Below, one piece after another: positions 44,077 to 57,242 of a stretch of DNA of 64,000 nucleotides (positions within the stretch are counted from its first letter, which is position 1; every line of letters begins with the position of its first letter). The stretch spans positions 4,918,001 through 4,982,000 of the forward strand of contig NC_083517.1 in the NCBI RefSeq assembly GCF_032362555.1. Reading direction: 5' to 3'. This DNA comes from Amyelois transitella. Lineage: Eukaryota > Arthropoda > Insecta > Lepidoptera > Pyralidae. Under the pieces are notes generated by a model that saw nothing but the letters and a program-made list of their open reading frames with translations, had not been told where the DNA came from and ran no database searches. The position numbers were made by a program, and so were the translations under genes.

Positions 44077-46286
44077 ATGGCTAATAGTAACGAGGAGTCC
44101 ACTAGTGGATCTGAAGATAATAAATTAGTGCCAAGCGAAATTGGTGCTACGGAGAACGATATAGCTGTAGCTACAAGTGATGATAGCAGAGATGTAAGTT
44201 TAATTTTGATCCAAAAGTTATGACTGAGTAAAGGAGCATTTGAAGTATAACTAAATAAATGAAATATGAATCTAACCTTCATTATATTTTATTAATAAGA
44301 CAATGCTATGTTGATATTATGCCCTTCAGGCACACTCAAAAGTTAGATACTTTTGAGTAACTAACTTATTTTATTTTATGAATAAAAAATATTGTTTTCT
44401 AGATCAATGCTGAAATCGATGAACAGCGACGACGAATGCAACCTACTAAATTGGAATCATTTTTTGCCATAACCAAGTCCCTCATCCTAAGGGCCTTAGT
44501 AGTTTATTTTATCACATCAATGTTCCGCCAACCATCCGCTCCTAAAACAGATATAACAAGTCCTACAGGGACGCCACGCGTGGCTGCCACCAACATGTTC
44601 TCTAATGGTACATTATTAGATATGTATTGTTATCTAACTGAAAAAGAGAGTTTTTCTAATTTTGACTCTAGCAAATTGATATGGAAACATACTGGCCTTG
44701 TATATGGAGATTGGTATGGAGGGCCCAATGGGGATGGTACATTCACACATTCATTAAATTTCAAAGCTTCAGATACCTTAAAGAACAATGGTTCCATATA
44801 TCTTCATGTATTTATTGTACCTACGGGAAAATCACCTGATCCCAATGATAAACAAAATTATGCTTTAGGAAGATATACATATGGCAAGAAAATGTTAAAT
44901 AAATACAAGAAAATGCGTTACCTAAAAACACATAACCTGCTCACTGGACAAACAGAAAAATCTGCTGTAGAAATACAGAAAGCAGAAACACTAAAAGAAG
45001 AAATTGTGTCACACTGGCATCCTAATCTGACAGTAAATCTGGTAACAGATCAAACTAACTGGATGCAAGGTAGTGTGCCTCCTCCTCTAGATGAATTTAT
45101 TTATTTCTTACCTGATGGTAAAGAGTACAAACCAGCTGTATTTTTAAATGATTACTGGAATATGATGCGAGACTATTTCCCAATCAATGACACTACTGAA
45201 AGCCTTACATTGCAATTGACATATCAGCCTCTAAGCCTTTTCAAATGGCAGCTGTATACAGCCCAAGCAATGCGTGACAAACTAAGCATGTTTTCAGCAT
45301 TAGGAGGCGAGGAGCAAGATGAAGAACAAGACACAGTTAAAGAATTGCTTTTAGATACATCTCCATATTTATTGGCATTGACCATATCAGTCTCAGTATT
45401 ACATTCAATATTTGAGCTATTAGCTTTCAAAAATGACATTCAGTTCTGGAACAATAGGCAGTCATTAGAAGGCCTGTCTGTAAGATCTGTTTTCTTCAAT
45501 GTCTTTCAATCAACAGTTGTTCTTCTATATGTTCTTGACAATGAAACAAATGTGATGGTCAGAATATCTTGCTTCATTGGCTTAATGATTGAAGTATGGA
45601 AGATAAATAAAGTTATGGATGTGAAGATCAATAGAGAAGATCGCATATTTGGCATTCCAAAGTTAACATTTACAGATAAAGGTTCATATGTACAGTCTAG
45701 TACCAGAGAGTATGATACTTTAGCTTTCCGTTACCTCAGCTGGGCATGTTTTCCTCTCCTAATTGGCTATGGTGTATACTCACTGCTGTACCAAGAACAT
45801 AAAGGATGGTATTCTTTTATCCTAAACATGATGTACGGTTACCTTTTAACCTTTGGATTTATCATGATGACACCTCAATTGTTTATAAACTACAAGTTAA
45901 AGTCAGTGGCTCATTTGCCATGGCGCATGATGACATACAAATTCCTTAATACGTTTATTGATGATATTTTTGCATTTGTTATAAAAATGCCTACAATGTA
46001 CCGATTGGGTTGTTTCAGAGATGGTAAGTAGGAGCACAGTATGTTCAGAGTATTTGCATTTGTCTGTAACTGATAAAAATAATAAACATGTGATAACCAA
46101 TTTTATCTTTATTTTCCAGACATAGTGTTCTTTATTTTCTTGTATCAGCGTTGGATCTACAAAGTTGACCATAAACGTGTCAATGAATTTGGTTTCTCTG
46201 GAGAAATGGAGCAACAGCAGAAAAATTCCAACAATACACCAGCTATTACTGAGAAAGAAGAAACAGCTGATAAAAAGAATGATTAA
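44077..46286 (+). CDS. Clptm1: Cleft lip and palate transmembrane protein 1 homologue
   Basis: CLPTM1 is a conserved multi-pass ER/plasma-membrane protein; in vertebrates it binds and retains GABA-A receptors. Exons 44077-44193, 44403-46023 and 46120-46286 give 634 residues (human 669). The N-terminus is acidic and Ser-rich, followed by one hydrophobic segment at about 66-80 (LILRALVVYFITSMF). A long luminal domain follows with SKLIWKHTGLVYGDWYGGPN and YLHVFIVPTGKSPDP. The C-terminal membrane part has YLLALTISVSVLHSIFELL (about 357), FFNVFQSTVVLLYVL, FPLLIGYGVYSLLY (about 490) and a helix near 510-530. Exon 3 reads DIVFFIFLYQRWIYKVDHKR and ends in a charged tail. All CLPTM1 landmarks are intact. 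Confidence 0.96.
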
Positions 46287-46568
46287 ACCCATTTCAACTA
46301 GTTCAAAATAATGTTATACTTTTAATTCTTTTGTTGAAGAGCTAATTGTTTTCATAGGTAATAATAATCCTTAATATGGAATTGTCTTAATGGTATTATA
46401 ATGAATGTGTAGTATGTATATGTTAAAAGCTTTTCGAATGCCTTATTTCCTCTTTACCTCCTGGAACTGGTTGCATTAATTTGAGTAATGTTACCTTCAA
46501 AGTATGATGTTTTTGGTTGCTTATAAATTTAACTTATACATATTAATTTATTGTGTTATAATATAATG

Positions 46569-46785
46569 GATTTCCCATGGATGTCGTAAAAGGCGACTAA
46601 GGGGTAGGCTTATAAACTTGGGATTCTTCTTTTAGGCGATGGGCTAGCAACCTGTCACTATTTGAATCTCAATTCCATCTTAAAGCCAAACAGCTGAACG
46701 TGGCCTATTAGTCTTTACAAGACTGTTGGCTCTGTCTACCCCGCAAGGGATATAGATGTGATTATATGTATGTATGTATGTATGT
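46569..46785 (+). mobile_element. RTE-tailed retroposon, short 5' truncation
   Basis: Starts at 'tttcccatggatgtcgtaaa', has all body blocks and ends 'gattatatgtatgtatgtat'. It lies ~280 bp after the CLPTM1 stop, possibly within or just after its 3' UTR. Confidence 0.92.
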
Positions 46786-46799
46786 TATAATATAAATAA

Positions 46800-48589
46800 A
46801 CTAGCTGTGCCCTATTGTTTTTCTCTGACATGGGTATCAGTATTCATACTAGAAGTAAGATTATAAAAATGCTAATTATTTTCGTTTAACTATTTTTCTA
46901 GGGTACACGCTTAAAACTCATTGAACACTTTTGTATTTTTTAGAATATAATCGTTATATTTTTGTCTGAATTTCACAGGCTATTAGCCCATTTTTGAAAC
47001 TATAGACTTCGTCTTTTCCGTAAGGGATAAAGAGGTAATCACATTTATGACTTAGTAATGAATGAAATGAGTGTTCATAAAAACGACGAGACTTTAAGAA
47101 AAGGCAGGTAGTGTATTTAAGCTTCATTGGCGAGGTGACCAGATACTGCCAAAGCACAATACATTTGCCTTGCATACATATGTATGTTTTCACAGAAATT
47201 CTTTTGGCTTGTGGATTTTTAATAATTTATTTGTATGTATATAGCACAATTTCAAAATTTTGATTAAATCCTATTTCTTACAAGTTAAATCAAAATCATT
47301 TTATGCGAATATGTATTAAATGGCTGTGTGATTACTATTAACTTCGATGATTTTAATATTAATACCCATTTTGATCGGTGTCCTGTAAACCTGCCGCAAT
47401 AGATTGTTATTATTATTATCAAAATAATATTTCTAAGATTTAATACACATTTTGTTTATTCAATATGGGCTAACATAGATTCTATTAATTATTACGATCA
47501 CCACGAAAGAAAACTGAGTGTTTATTCACGAATGTGGATTAGAAACATCCTGACTCTCCTTACTGCCCGGCTTACGCCCCCTCTCTTACTTTAACTTCAA
47601 AAAAGAGGAGCTAAATCAAATTAAACTGAAAGAGTACCTATTTCAGTGGAAGACACAAGAACAAGAACAAATTAACAAGAATTAATTAGTCTTTACTACT
47701 ACTAGAAGAAATTAAAGCATGATAGCCCCTATTGCAAGACCACAAAAATATTTAAATTTATCAAATTATGTAATTCTGTATTTTTAAATCATGTTGACGC
47801 CTATCTAGTGTGAAACGCCTACCTACTTCATGTGTATATTGAATAAATTTAAACGATCAAAACGGAATAGACGAAATTTTGAGAAGCTGTCTTTGAATTC
47901 TGAATTAAAGAAAAATACTAGTATAATAATAATCTACATGCAGGTTATATTTCGGAACAGCACAAGATTAAAGAATTAAAAAATGTGGAGGTATAGCCTG
48001 TCCCAATGAAATGGCTCTCCAAATCCATCAGAAGTATTTATATTGACCCTTTTAAAACATACATAATATTATGTATTTACGTCGTTTTATTTATTTTTTA
48101 TTCACGCCTGCCAAGGTATTACACTAGCTAGGCGTTCTGACGATGAGCGTTCGTATTGTTATTTATAAGAACTTTAAAAAATATGTTCTCTGAAAGATAT
48201 TCCGTTCCTTGCACAATTTTAATTATTACGTACCGACCCAGTACATATTTACATTTATCACCCTTGGGTATTTTAAATAAAGTCATTGTTTAAAAAAAAC
48301 TCATTTTTGTCTCAAAAAAAACCTGTTTTAGGTAACCCTAACCAGACAGTATGCAGTTATGTTGTTTGATATTTTTTAAAAGCAATAAACTGTTTCACAG
48401 GATAACATTACATTTTTATGTATATAGTAAAAAAACCAATTGAGTCTTAACTCGCGCACCAGCGCACAGTTCCATACCATCATCACGTTTGATACAAATA
48501 TTCATATTTAATATTGACGTTTCTACCTATTTATTTATTTTGAAAGGAAATTGTGTAAGTGTACATGTAAATATAGTGTTAAAATTTTA
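46800..48589. other. Intergenic DNA between CLPTM1 and exportin-1
   Basis: No gene recognised. 47519-47600 has the phrase 'tttattcacgaatgtggatt' resembling the repeat flanking the Harbinger element. Confidence 0.4.
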
Positions 48590-48790
48590 AGCGTCTATCT
48601 GTTACCGTTAAAAAAAGCGAAAACGAAACACGTATATTATATGGAGACCTCCGTTAATATTTCATTTTTCTAGCTATCACCGTTTATGAGTTACAGTCTG
48701 GCTACAGGCAGTCCGACAAACGAACAGACAGAGAGCCGAGGCTTAGTAATAGGGTTCCGTTCCTGAAAACTGGACCCTATTCAGGCAAGA
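48590..48790 (+). repeat. Common moth repeat fragment
   Basis: 'ccgacaaacgaacagacaga', 'gagccgaggcttagtaatag' and 'ggttccgttcctg' resemble a dispersed family also seen weakly at 31790-32215. Ends not defined. Confidence 0.35.
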
Positions 48791-48909
48791 GAGAATGAGT
48801 GGATCGACTAGATGCTGGTGGTAGTTACTACTTATGTTAAGTGTAGTCTCTTCTATTTCTCTTCTGGCTTTCCCATTTATATAGAGTTCCCCGTAAAATA
48901 CAAACTGCA

Positions 48910-50536
48910 TTTTTTTTTACTTTATTGGTTTATTTCAAACACAAAATTGAAAGATTGACAATATTAATCCGACCCGAAATGTGTTTGGAAATCTAATAAA
49001 ATGTTTAGGTTCCCAATCCATTACAAAATTAGTTTTGACAATGTTAAACAAAACATAGAAAATGTTACTAACAGCAATCACATAATAGTTTTACCTAGAA
49101 TCTACTCATTTAATACTCAGATTCCATAGCGTACTTACATGTTCAACATTCGACATGGTTTCCATCACAGAGATTTTATTTACCTACAGTTGAAGATTAC
49201 TTAAAAACATTCTATTGTCTCTAGCAATGCAAATTATGTACGATTCGTCTATACTAAGAGCGGCCTATGTTATCTTGTGCATGCAAAATACACCTTATTA
49301 TTATAAACATTGAAGCTTCACTAACATACATCACCTTGCAGGGTTCCTTGCGATCCTCTGTACAAACTGTCATTATAAGGTGATATTTTATAGGCACTAC
49401 AATAAGGGCCTTCACTTATTGGTAACAATCCACTACATGTTTAAATTCATTTAATGCCTTCGTTTCAAGCCTTTTTCTTATATGGGCATGTAGAAACCAG
49501 TCTAATTCCACAGCATATGGAATGGACGCCAACACCACCAGAGGGTATAGAAAATATAGCATGCAATTAACAAAATGTTCACAAAACTTTTGATTGCAGG
49601 ATTTGAATAGTAGCTTTTCAGAAAGAATAAGCATTCAGGTATCTAAATGATAGCTTGGCCTGGGGGGCTTATTCATGAATGCTTATTAGGATTTTTTCTA
49701 ACTCTTTCTATCACTTCACATAAACAAATAGAGAGATTAGACATACTGCTCGTGTAAATACAGTGAGCGAAAATAAAGTACCACCTCATCAATCTACCTT
49801 CTCATAGCGTCATATAATATATTTATGCTCATACACACAGCACTCAATATCAAGTACTGCTCACTGTACATTATTACATCTTGCATGTTGAGCAAAAACG
49901 CAATACCTCTATTTACCATCACATTAACATGTTGATAACTTTTACCCTACAGTTGTTGACAATCAGCACGATCTTATAAACCAGACCCTATGTATAATGA
50001 CTGCTTGCAGTCTAAGGAATGATTCAGACCAGAATGGCAATGGTGCTGCATGCGTCCGGCCAATACAAATTTTCTAAAGCAATGCTGAGTCTTTCAAGTT
50101 CAAACTGAAAAATTATTTTACACAAAGTGCGCGCCGCGAACATTCTGATCTGAGGCGGCCCTTAGAATCTCGAATTACTATATCCCATGGCAAAGAAGGT
50201 AATTGAGAAAATTTAATTTTTACAGCTTTTTACAGTTATAATTACCTAACTTAAACGCGTTCATGAACGACAGGAACTCAATTTGAACAGAATTGATTAA
50301 AAATGATCGAAAATTCATCCAGAAAAACTGTGGGCATGTAAAAGATGTTATTACATGATCATTAATTTTCCTCCATCAAAAAAAAAATTGTTTTCGAAAA
50401 TAGGCACTTGGCAATCCGTCAATGTCTGTGGGTGTTCAAGAAAAAGCCCGGCATGTAATGAATAGGCATTTACTTATCTCTTTAGACATAACTATTATTC
50501 TAAAGTGAACTGTTACCACATAACTTAGGGATAGGA
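48910..50536 (-). other. Probable long 3' UTR of exportin-1
   Basis: After the exportin-1 stop (50537) there is no other gene down to a minus-strand AATAAA (complement of tttatt at 48931-48936) followed by an A-run (complement of the T-run at 48911-48919). This is the best poly(A) site seen, giving a 3' UTR of up to ~1.6 kb. Nearer sites cannot be excluded. Confidence 0.35.
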
Positions 50537-53500
50537 TTAATCTTGCATCTCCTCGGGCAATTCGTGTGGGTTAAGGATGCCGGGAACAGACAACTGCACT
50601 CGTCTTTTCTCCTCCTGGGCTTGGCGGAGAGCAAACAGACGCTCTTCTAAGTACAAATCACTGTCATCTTCACCAGTGTATTCCTGAAATTTTTATTATG
50701 TTATGGTTGAATATTAATTTCATTGATGATAGCCAAAAGGCCCACCGCGCGGGCTCTTCTACACCGAGGTGAGTTCTTATTACATTCAAAAATTAGTATC
50801 TCAAAATTAAAAATTCAATCCATTATGTACATTTTACTAAATCAAAACAGGTAGACCAACAAACTATGGGTTGGAGAACTTTAGAAGGTTATTATTATGT
50901 GGTAAGACTGACGTTTTTTCACGATATTTCTCTCAACCATGAGTGTGAGAATATCTGTGAGTGAACTCTGAAATAACTCTTTCCTGATTATTTAGATACA
51001 ATAGTTCGCTAAAGCATCGGTTAGCAATCAAACTAATGTACTTTGTAAATAACTTAAACTTTCGGTGAGTGAAAACATCGTGACCTGCACATTCAGTCAT
51101 TTGTTGTGTAACCATTATCTAATACCAGTTGATTGCGGAGTTCAAATAAAATAAGCTTCATGAAAAAATCTAACTTACACAATCCAGAATCGTGGGTACA
51201 CCCTCTCCAGACATGGGAGGACAAAATCACGATTTACGCCAGTAGGATGATGATGTCATATTTCGCATTTAGACTAGAATCTATATAGACTACAAATGTA
51301 AATCGGCCTAAGTCGATAATTACAAAACATGTCTTAGGTATTTATCCAGAAGGATAATTTACTAAATGGCCTGAATGAACCAAGCCATCACTCATCATCC
51401 TCTTTAACTTATTAAATAAACATTTGAGTAGGTACTTACTCTTATTTGCACTAAGAAATCTCTGAGGTGATCTTTGAAAGCAGGAATATCTTGATCAAAG
51501 TTGAATAAACCTTGCACAGTGATTTTGATCTGATTGTCAGTTAAATGAGGGAATGCTGTTTTGAGAAGATTTGCAACATATTCCTGAAAATAAAATATAT
51601 TGTTGCATAATTTCATATGAAAAATGATAGTTGTCTTTTTCTTTTGTAATTCTAAATGGTATAAAGTTTAGCATACAAATTTGGGAAGCTCGAATTGAAA
51701 ATCATATCATATTGCCCTTGAAAATCATAGAAAAATTAAGGACTATAATTTGAAAAAAAAATGCTTCTTTTCCTGTGCAACTTGTATACTTTAATCGAGG
51801 GTAGTTCTCATGGCATAGGTATTTATGTGTGAAGTAAACAGCCCTATTGAGGTGTGCCTGTTTATCCCATATAGGGCAACAGGTTCAAAAAAACGTGAAT
51901 GCTATTTAAGTCTTTTGAGACTATTAGTCCTCTCTACCCCATTAAGGATAAATATATTTAAAAGGATATATCTTAAATTTTAATAAAATAAATATAAAAA
52001 CAAAACAAACCTGTATATAAACAATGTTGTCAGGAGTTGGTCCAAGGGGAACTTTGACACATCCAGCTTCCACCAGAGCAAAGATATGGGCCAAAATTGT
52101 CGCGTGCATTGTAAGCCCCGCGCCGTGCGACGTGTCTGTCACTACGCTGAACACATGCTCCAAAATGTCGCACAGGTAAGTCTGGTAGAAACTCTGAGCT
52201 GCTTGTGGATGCTCTGCCACATTTTGAAGTAATTTGTACAGGATCTGCAAACCTGTGTCGGCTACATTTCTCATTGTATGCTTAAATGCCCAAATTATGG
52301 AATCCAACACCAGCTTAAACTGTGCTGGTGGTATACTAAGGAATGCCTTAAAACAATGTGTGTTCACGGCCTGCAAAAGCAAGAAAAACTCTGTTCTGTG
52401 CTCTGGATACTCTTCAAAATCCTTGTTAATCATCTCCAGAGTACACTCAAACACAGCATCAAATATTTTCGGTACTTCAGATGTTATATCGCCTTCCAGC
52501 CGATAAACAATAGCCCCCATGCAAGATAAAACCTCTGGTTCTCGAGCTTCTGGGACAGTGGTCCTTTGATAATCCAAAAGAACAGCATCCAGAAGTGGAG
52601 GAATGAAATTTTCCAACACCATTGTATTATCTGTAGATCTAGAAACCCAGCTCGCTATCAATCTCAATGTTTCCTTTTTTATAATCCTCATATTCTTAAT
52701 AAGTGGTTGTTTAGTCACAACCACTCCATTCAATGCAATTGCTTGGCTTATGTTTTCTGACATTACTTTATAGACATTCAGCATATCCAAGTATATCCTG
52801 CCAAGTTGGACAACATATGGATGACCCAGAGCACGGCATGCTCTTACATTGGTCTTCACTATACTCACAAGTTGCTTTACAGCTTCAGGGTCTTTCAGTG
52901 TGTCAACATTATGAGATGCTTGTGAGATAATATCATCCCAAACTTGGTTGGGTAGCAGCATATACTTTTCAATTAGTTGTTCTTGAGCTACTTGATCAAT
53001 TTGTGCACTAATCATGTATCCTATGGCTTCATAGAAAGTATGTACTTGAAGTGTCTGCAGATCACAGATAATAGTACTAATAGTGCTCAAAATTTCTTCA
53101 ATGAAAGGGCAAGCCTCGCCCACCTGTGTGGTTACAAAATGGCGCCGACATTTCAGTGCAATCTTAATAAATGTATCACAAGCCATGTCCTGTACACCAT
53201 CATGAGTTTCATGCATGAATTCAAAAAGTTTATTGACAACAGTTTTCAAAAACTTCCAATGAGCTCTAAGGAAACGTGGATATTGCCCAACCACATACAT
53301 GATATTGCTGGCAATAATAGCTTTATTATCTTTGCCTTTCTTCTGTTCACAAAGCCCTAATAGTTCTTTGATGACTACAACAAGAAACCGTTTTTCGTCT
53401 TCTTCCATCATAGCCCCAGATATAGAACCAATAGCCCAACACAATGTGTTGAGATTTTTCCAAGACCATTCTGTGCCATTCACTTGATTTTGAAGTTTTT

Positions 53501-54902
53501 CAGTCATAATGCGCTCTGTATCTTGATAATCCAGATGAGTGAGGTAAACCAATGTCTCCCTCATATTCTTGTACAAATTTATTGAATCAGTATCCTTCAT
53601 AAATTCTCTGACCACTTCACCATTTTCATTTTCAACAACCAACACTTCTTCTGGCTTGGCCATCCTTGATATCATAATATATCGGACACTGCTTAGTACT
53701 TCTGCATATAATGCCTTTCTCACTACTCCCTTGCCAAGTCCATAAAGGCTGGAAGCATGTGAGCATGGTGCCATCTTGTACAAATCTGATGTTAAGGAGT
53801 TCCAGTACTCTAAGCAGATTTTAAATATTTCTACTTCTTCAACTTCAGATATCAAAACAAGATAACGTAAAGCATTCATTAATGTGTTTGTCAGACCTCT
53901 TCTTTCAATAAGTTTACCATGCTCTTTAAGATATGTACATAGGAACAATGCCAGGTTTTGTATAAACACTTGTTCCGGATGGCGACCAGCAGCGTACGCC
54001 TCTCGGATATTGGTACTCAAGGGAAGCATGACTTCCAGCTGCTCCATTGTTTGGACCAACAATGCCACAAACTGTTCTTCATAATTACTGACAGTCACAC
54101 CGGCTATTTCAGTCAGGCAACTGAGAGTGACATTCCGGAACATAGGCACATTCAAAAACTTAAATATTAAAGTACTTATCAACTTCATCTCAAATATATA
54201 TCCGAGTGGAATCCAGTTCAAAAATCGCAATAAAGTGTGAAGTGTTGCGTCAACCAGAGATGCATTTTGTGAATTTTCAAGTACAAATTGACAGAGCTGA
54301 AAAATTTGACTGAACTCTGAGCACATAGTGTCCTTCAGATGTTTAGCTTTAGTTTGTGTCAACTGACCTGTACTAAAAACAAACACTTCTTCACTTAGCA
54401 GTTTCAGAATCACCATGTTATTTTGACATAAACTCTCATTGGTTTTTGAAGCTCCCACAATGTCACTGATGAAGGTTTCCCAGTTATGAGGCCACTCTCT
54501 CTTTAACACCTGGATTAAAATCATATTAAGCTTCTTCAAATAAACTTTATTGTTTTCCATCATGACTGGATCAGAAGAATTTTTTATAATAAGTCCAACA
54601 ATGTATTTTTTTATACCTTCACACTGATTTCGTGGCAGAACTTTCCATCTGGTTTGAATCACTTGTTCTAATATTTGTAGAGCATAATATTTTGTTTCTT
54701 GATTTTGTGAATACTCTAAAATAGTATCAACACGGGTCCAAGCATCAGGATGTTCTTTAAGGGCAGTCAGTATATCTTGTGCTACACGTTGCTGCTCTCC
54801 AACAGTCGAATATAAACATCCCACAATGTTGTCCAACAAAGTTATATCTAACTTTTGATTGAAGTCCAAGAGCTTAGAAGCTTGTTGCTCTAAACCTGCC
54901 AT
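50537..54902 (-). CDS. Xpo1: Exportin-1 (CRM1)
   Basis: Exportin-1 is the RanGTP-dependent HEAT-repeat carrier that takes leucine-rich-NES proteins and some RNAs out of the nucleus. Exons on the minus strand are 54902-52011, 51583-51440 and 50683-50537, joined gt/ag in phase, 1060 residues (human 1071). The start is MAGLEQQASKLLDF. The importin-beta N-terminal region includes AWTRVDTILEYSQNQETKYY and LPRNQCEGIKKYIVGLII. The NES-groove segment has IKELLGLCEQKKGKDNKA with Cys518, which corresponds to human Cys528, the target of leptomycin B, so the protein should be sensitive. The C-terminus reads EYTGEDDSDLYLEERLFA and ends PHELPEEMQD. Almost all coding sequence is in one 2.9-kb exon. A likely non-coding first exon has its donor at 55324-55329 (acttac on the plus strand). 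Confidence 0.98.
51060..51250 (+). repeat. Diverged copy of the 17380/18652-type repeat in an exportin-1 intron
   Basis: 'ctttcggtgagtgaaaacat', 'cacattcagtcatttgttgt', acacaatccagaatcgtggg and 'ccagtaggatgatgatg' follow the order of 18652-18850. Confidence 0.5.
51890..51958 (+). repeat. Retroposon tail remnant in an exportin-1 intron
   Basis: 'aaacgtgaatgctatttaag', 'tcttttgagactattagtcc' and 'tctaccccattaagg' are the distal body and tail blocks. It lies just after the large exon's donor. Confidence 0.6.
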
Positions 54903-55730
54903 TGTGATTTTTTTATTCTTGATGAAAATTAATTGCCCTTCTTACGATCAAAATTAAATTATTTTTGCACATTCATTCCTCACCTCATGCGACACTGAAA
55001 AATCAAACAAATGCAGAATTACAGATTACTCTTGTAATATAACCTCTTCGAAATATAGCGTCGCAAATAGCAAGAAACTGTACTAAAACATTATTGTGAT
55101 ATAATAATATAAATATTTACGACGCATATATTTTGAACTAATTATATAATGAAAAGGTATGAAAATTTGGGAATTTATTACCTAAATTGCACTGCACACA
55201 ACACACACCCGTAATAGTTGTCATGACCGAATTGGTTGCATTGTTGAAATCAGCCGTTACTAGGATATAACGACAAGCGGTTTTTTGATAAATACCACAT
55301 GAACAATTTTAAGAAACAAATAAACTTACCTACCCGTGAAAATTATTTGCGGCGCAATCAATCTAACGCACTTCCATACACACTAGTCCGTTCCGTTGTT
55401 TTCTTGAAGCAAGCTTGAAAAAGCTTGTTGTATAGAACGATAGAGAACGTCATTGTCTATGCTCAGCAAATAAAAAAAGTCCAGATTTTCATTTCAGAAC
55501 AGATTTTTTTATGAAACCAGCTATACATTTAGTTCCATATTTGCCACTGAGTCAAATATTTGTTCATGTAATTCAAAGGAATGCGTCAGCATTACATTTT
55601 ATGCGGTACAGTATGATTTGTGATCTTAGCCCACTTAATATGAGAACAGTGTCAATTTCTGCCGACGGTGTGTCAACGTCACGAGCATCAATCAGATCAG
55701 TACATCACTAGAGTAGAGAACGTGACTAAA
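54903..55730. other. Exportin-1 upstream region
   Basis: Contains the probable non-coding first exon of exportin-1 (about 55330-55450, minus) with the GTAAGT donor. No divergent gene recognised on the plus strand; the frame 55511-55711 has no support. Confidence 0.4.
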
Positions 55731-56185
55731 AGCAGGGCTTTTTAACGTTACTAAATTAACATTAAAGTAACGGTAAATCACGACATTTTCAAAAAGTTAT
55801 GACTGAATCCGAGAAAAGCGTGATCGGTAATGTAATTTTACGATATTAAATTATTATACATCGTTACCAAGAAACGCTAATAATAACTATATCAAATAAC
55901 ATAAATAACGTTACCAATTAATGCTTTAAATATCTTTACCAAAGCGTTGTTGCCTATACGTGCCGCACGCGCGTCCCTTGCATTCCTTTTAATTAACGTT
56001 AAACAATCTTAACGATAACTCTTACCGTTAATTTTACGAGTAACGATATATGAGTAGCAGAGTAAAGTACAGTAAATGACGTCAAAAATATCGTTAGCCA
56101 GCTTATCGATGCTGAATTTCTAACGGTAATCCTGTTTGACAGTAATAATTATAATAATTTTTTAACGGTAATTCAAGCCCTACTT
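55731..56185. mobile_element. Possible hAT-like MITE
   Basis: The left end gcagggctttttaacgtta and the inverse of the right end, gtagggcttgaattaccgtta, are similar. The interior is packed with taacg/cgtta subterminal motifs. CAGGGCTT-type ends are typical of hAT elements, but no clear 8-bp duplication is visible. No protein is encoded. Confidence 0.45.
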
Positions 56186-56199
56186 ACAAGTTTGATCTT

Positions 56200-56733
56200 T
56201 AAATCAACGAGAGCTAAAAAAATACATATGCCATATATTCTTAAATATTCTTATCCTATCTGAAAACCTATGAATTAAACAAAAAAAAATCTCATCAGCT
56301 GCTAAGATGTAACTTTGCTATAACGATCTACTGATTATAGCTATGTATAATTGATTGGAATTATAGATTTAAAGATTACTTAAGAACATTACAGATTCCA
56401 CTCGTGACATGAATGAATTCCCATCTCTAGCCTCTCGTAGAATTCTGTTCTGCTCTCAATAGTGTCGCGGTCTCGCGGTTATATACTCTTTGCTTTCAAT
56501 AAAAGCAAATATAATTATTTAATTTCCTATTCCTAAGTTTATATAGTATAATTACCTTCATATTTGGTTCATTATTTACAAAGAAATTAAGCACAATGCA
56601 GCTTACCCTCTTATAAATTCAATTCAACACTATGTACCATACATGTTTACAATAGTCAACAAATAGATAAGTTGTGTTTTATGTATAAGGTCGACAATTT
56701 TCATGCTTGTATAGCAAAAAGTTGTTGTTATTG
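56200..56733. other. Non-coding stretch upstream of the INO80E-like gene
   Basis: AT-rich; no gene or bounded repeat seen. It presumably includes that gene's promoter. Confidence 0.35.
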
Positions 56734-57242
56734 ATGACAATAGATTTCGTAACAGAAATGAATCTAAATGAGAAACAAAGCAAGCGGTATAAACAAAAGT
56801 ACAAATATCTTAAATTAAGGATTAAAAGTTTAATTTTAGTAAGTACCTTGACTTTTAATATTTACATTATTATTTACAATATAAAAAATTTGCAAAGAAA
56901 TTTTACTTTTTCTACAGCCCAAAATAGGGCTGTATCAGTATCCATATATATTTATTGATGGTTCTATTATTTAAAGAAATATTTAATAATGGGTGGTTTC
57001 TTTATTTTCAGGAAAACGCTGCTTTATGTGATGAAGTTGCCAAAATTCAAGAAAGTATACTCATTGTTAAGGATGAAAGAAAATTTTTACTGCGTAAATT
57101 ATTAGAATATGAAAATGATGTGGAAATATCAGTCACAGTTCCTAAAAGTGAACCTGTCATTACAGCAAATGGCAACACAAGAGGGAAAACTAAAAAAAGA
57201 AATAGTTTGGAAGAAAGTGGAAAAGTTACCACAATATCTTAG
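56734..57242 (+). CDS. Small coiled-coil protein, INO80E- or TBRG1-N-terminus-like
   Basis: Exons 56734-56838 and 57012-57242 (gtaagt donor, ttattttcag acceptor, phase 0) give 111 residues. The conserved-looking core is QSKRYKQKYKYLKLRIKSLI, ENAALCDEVAKIQESI and KDERKFLLRKLLEYEND. This pattern (YKxKYxxLKxxxK, then a helix ending FLLxxLLxYEN) is found in INO80 chromatin-remodelling subunit E and is also close to the N-terminal coiled coil of TBRG1. The lack of an FYRN/FYRC region and the stop after a short basic tail favour INO80E. The start could be 56734 or 56758. An AATAAA lies near 57490. The protein probably works in the nucleus; the name is an inference from memory. Confidence 0.72.

Noticed and set aside
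52234-54170. Plus-strand open frames across exportin-1
   Set aside because: Antisense shadows of the large conserved exon; no codon bias or domain.
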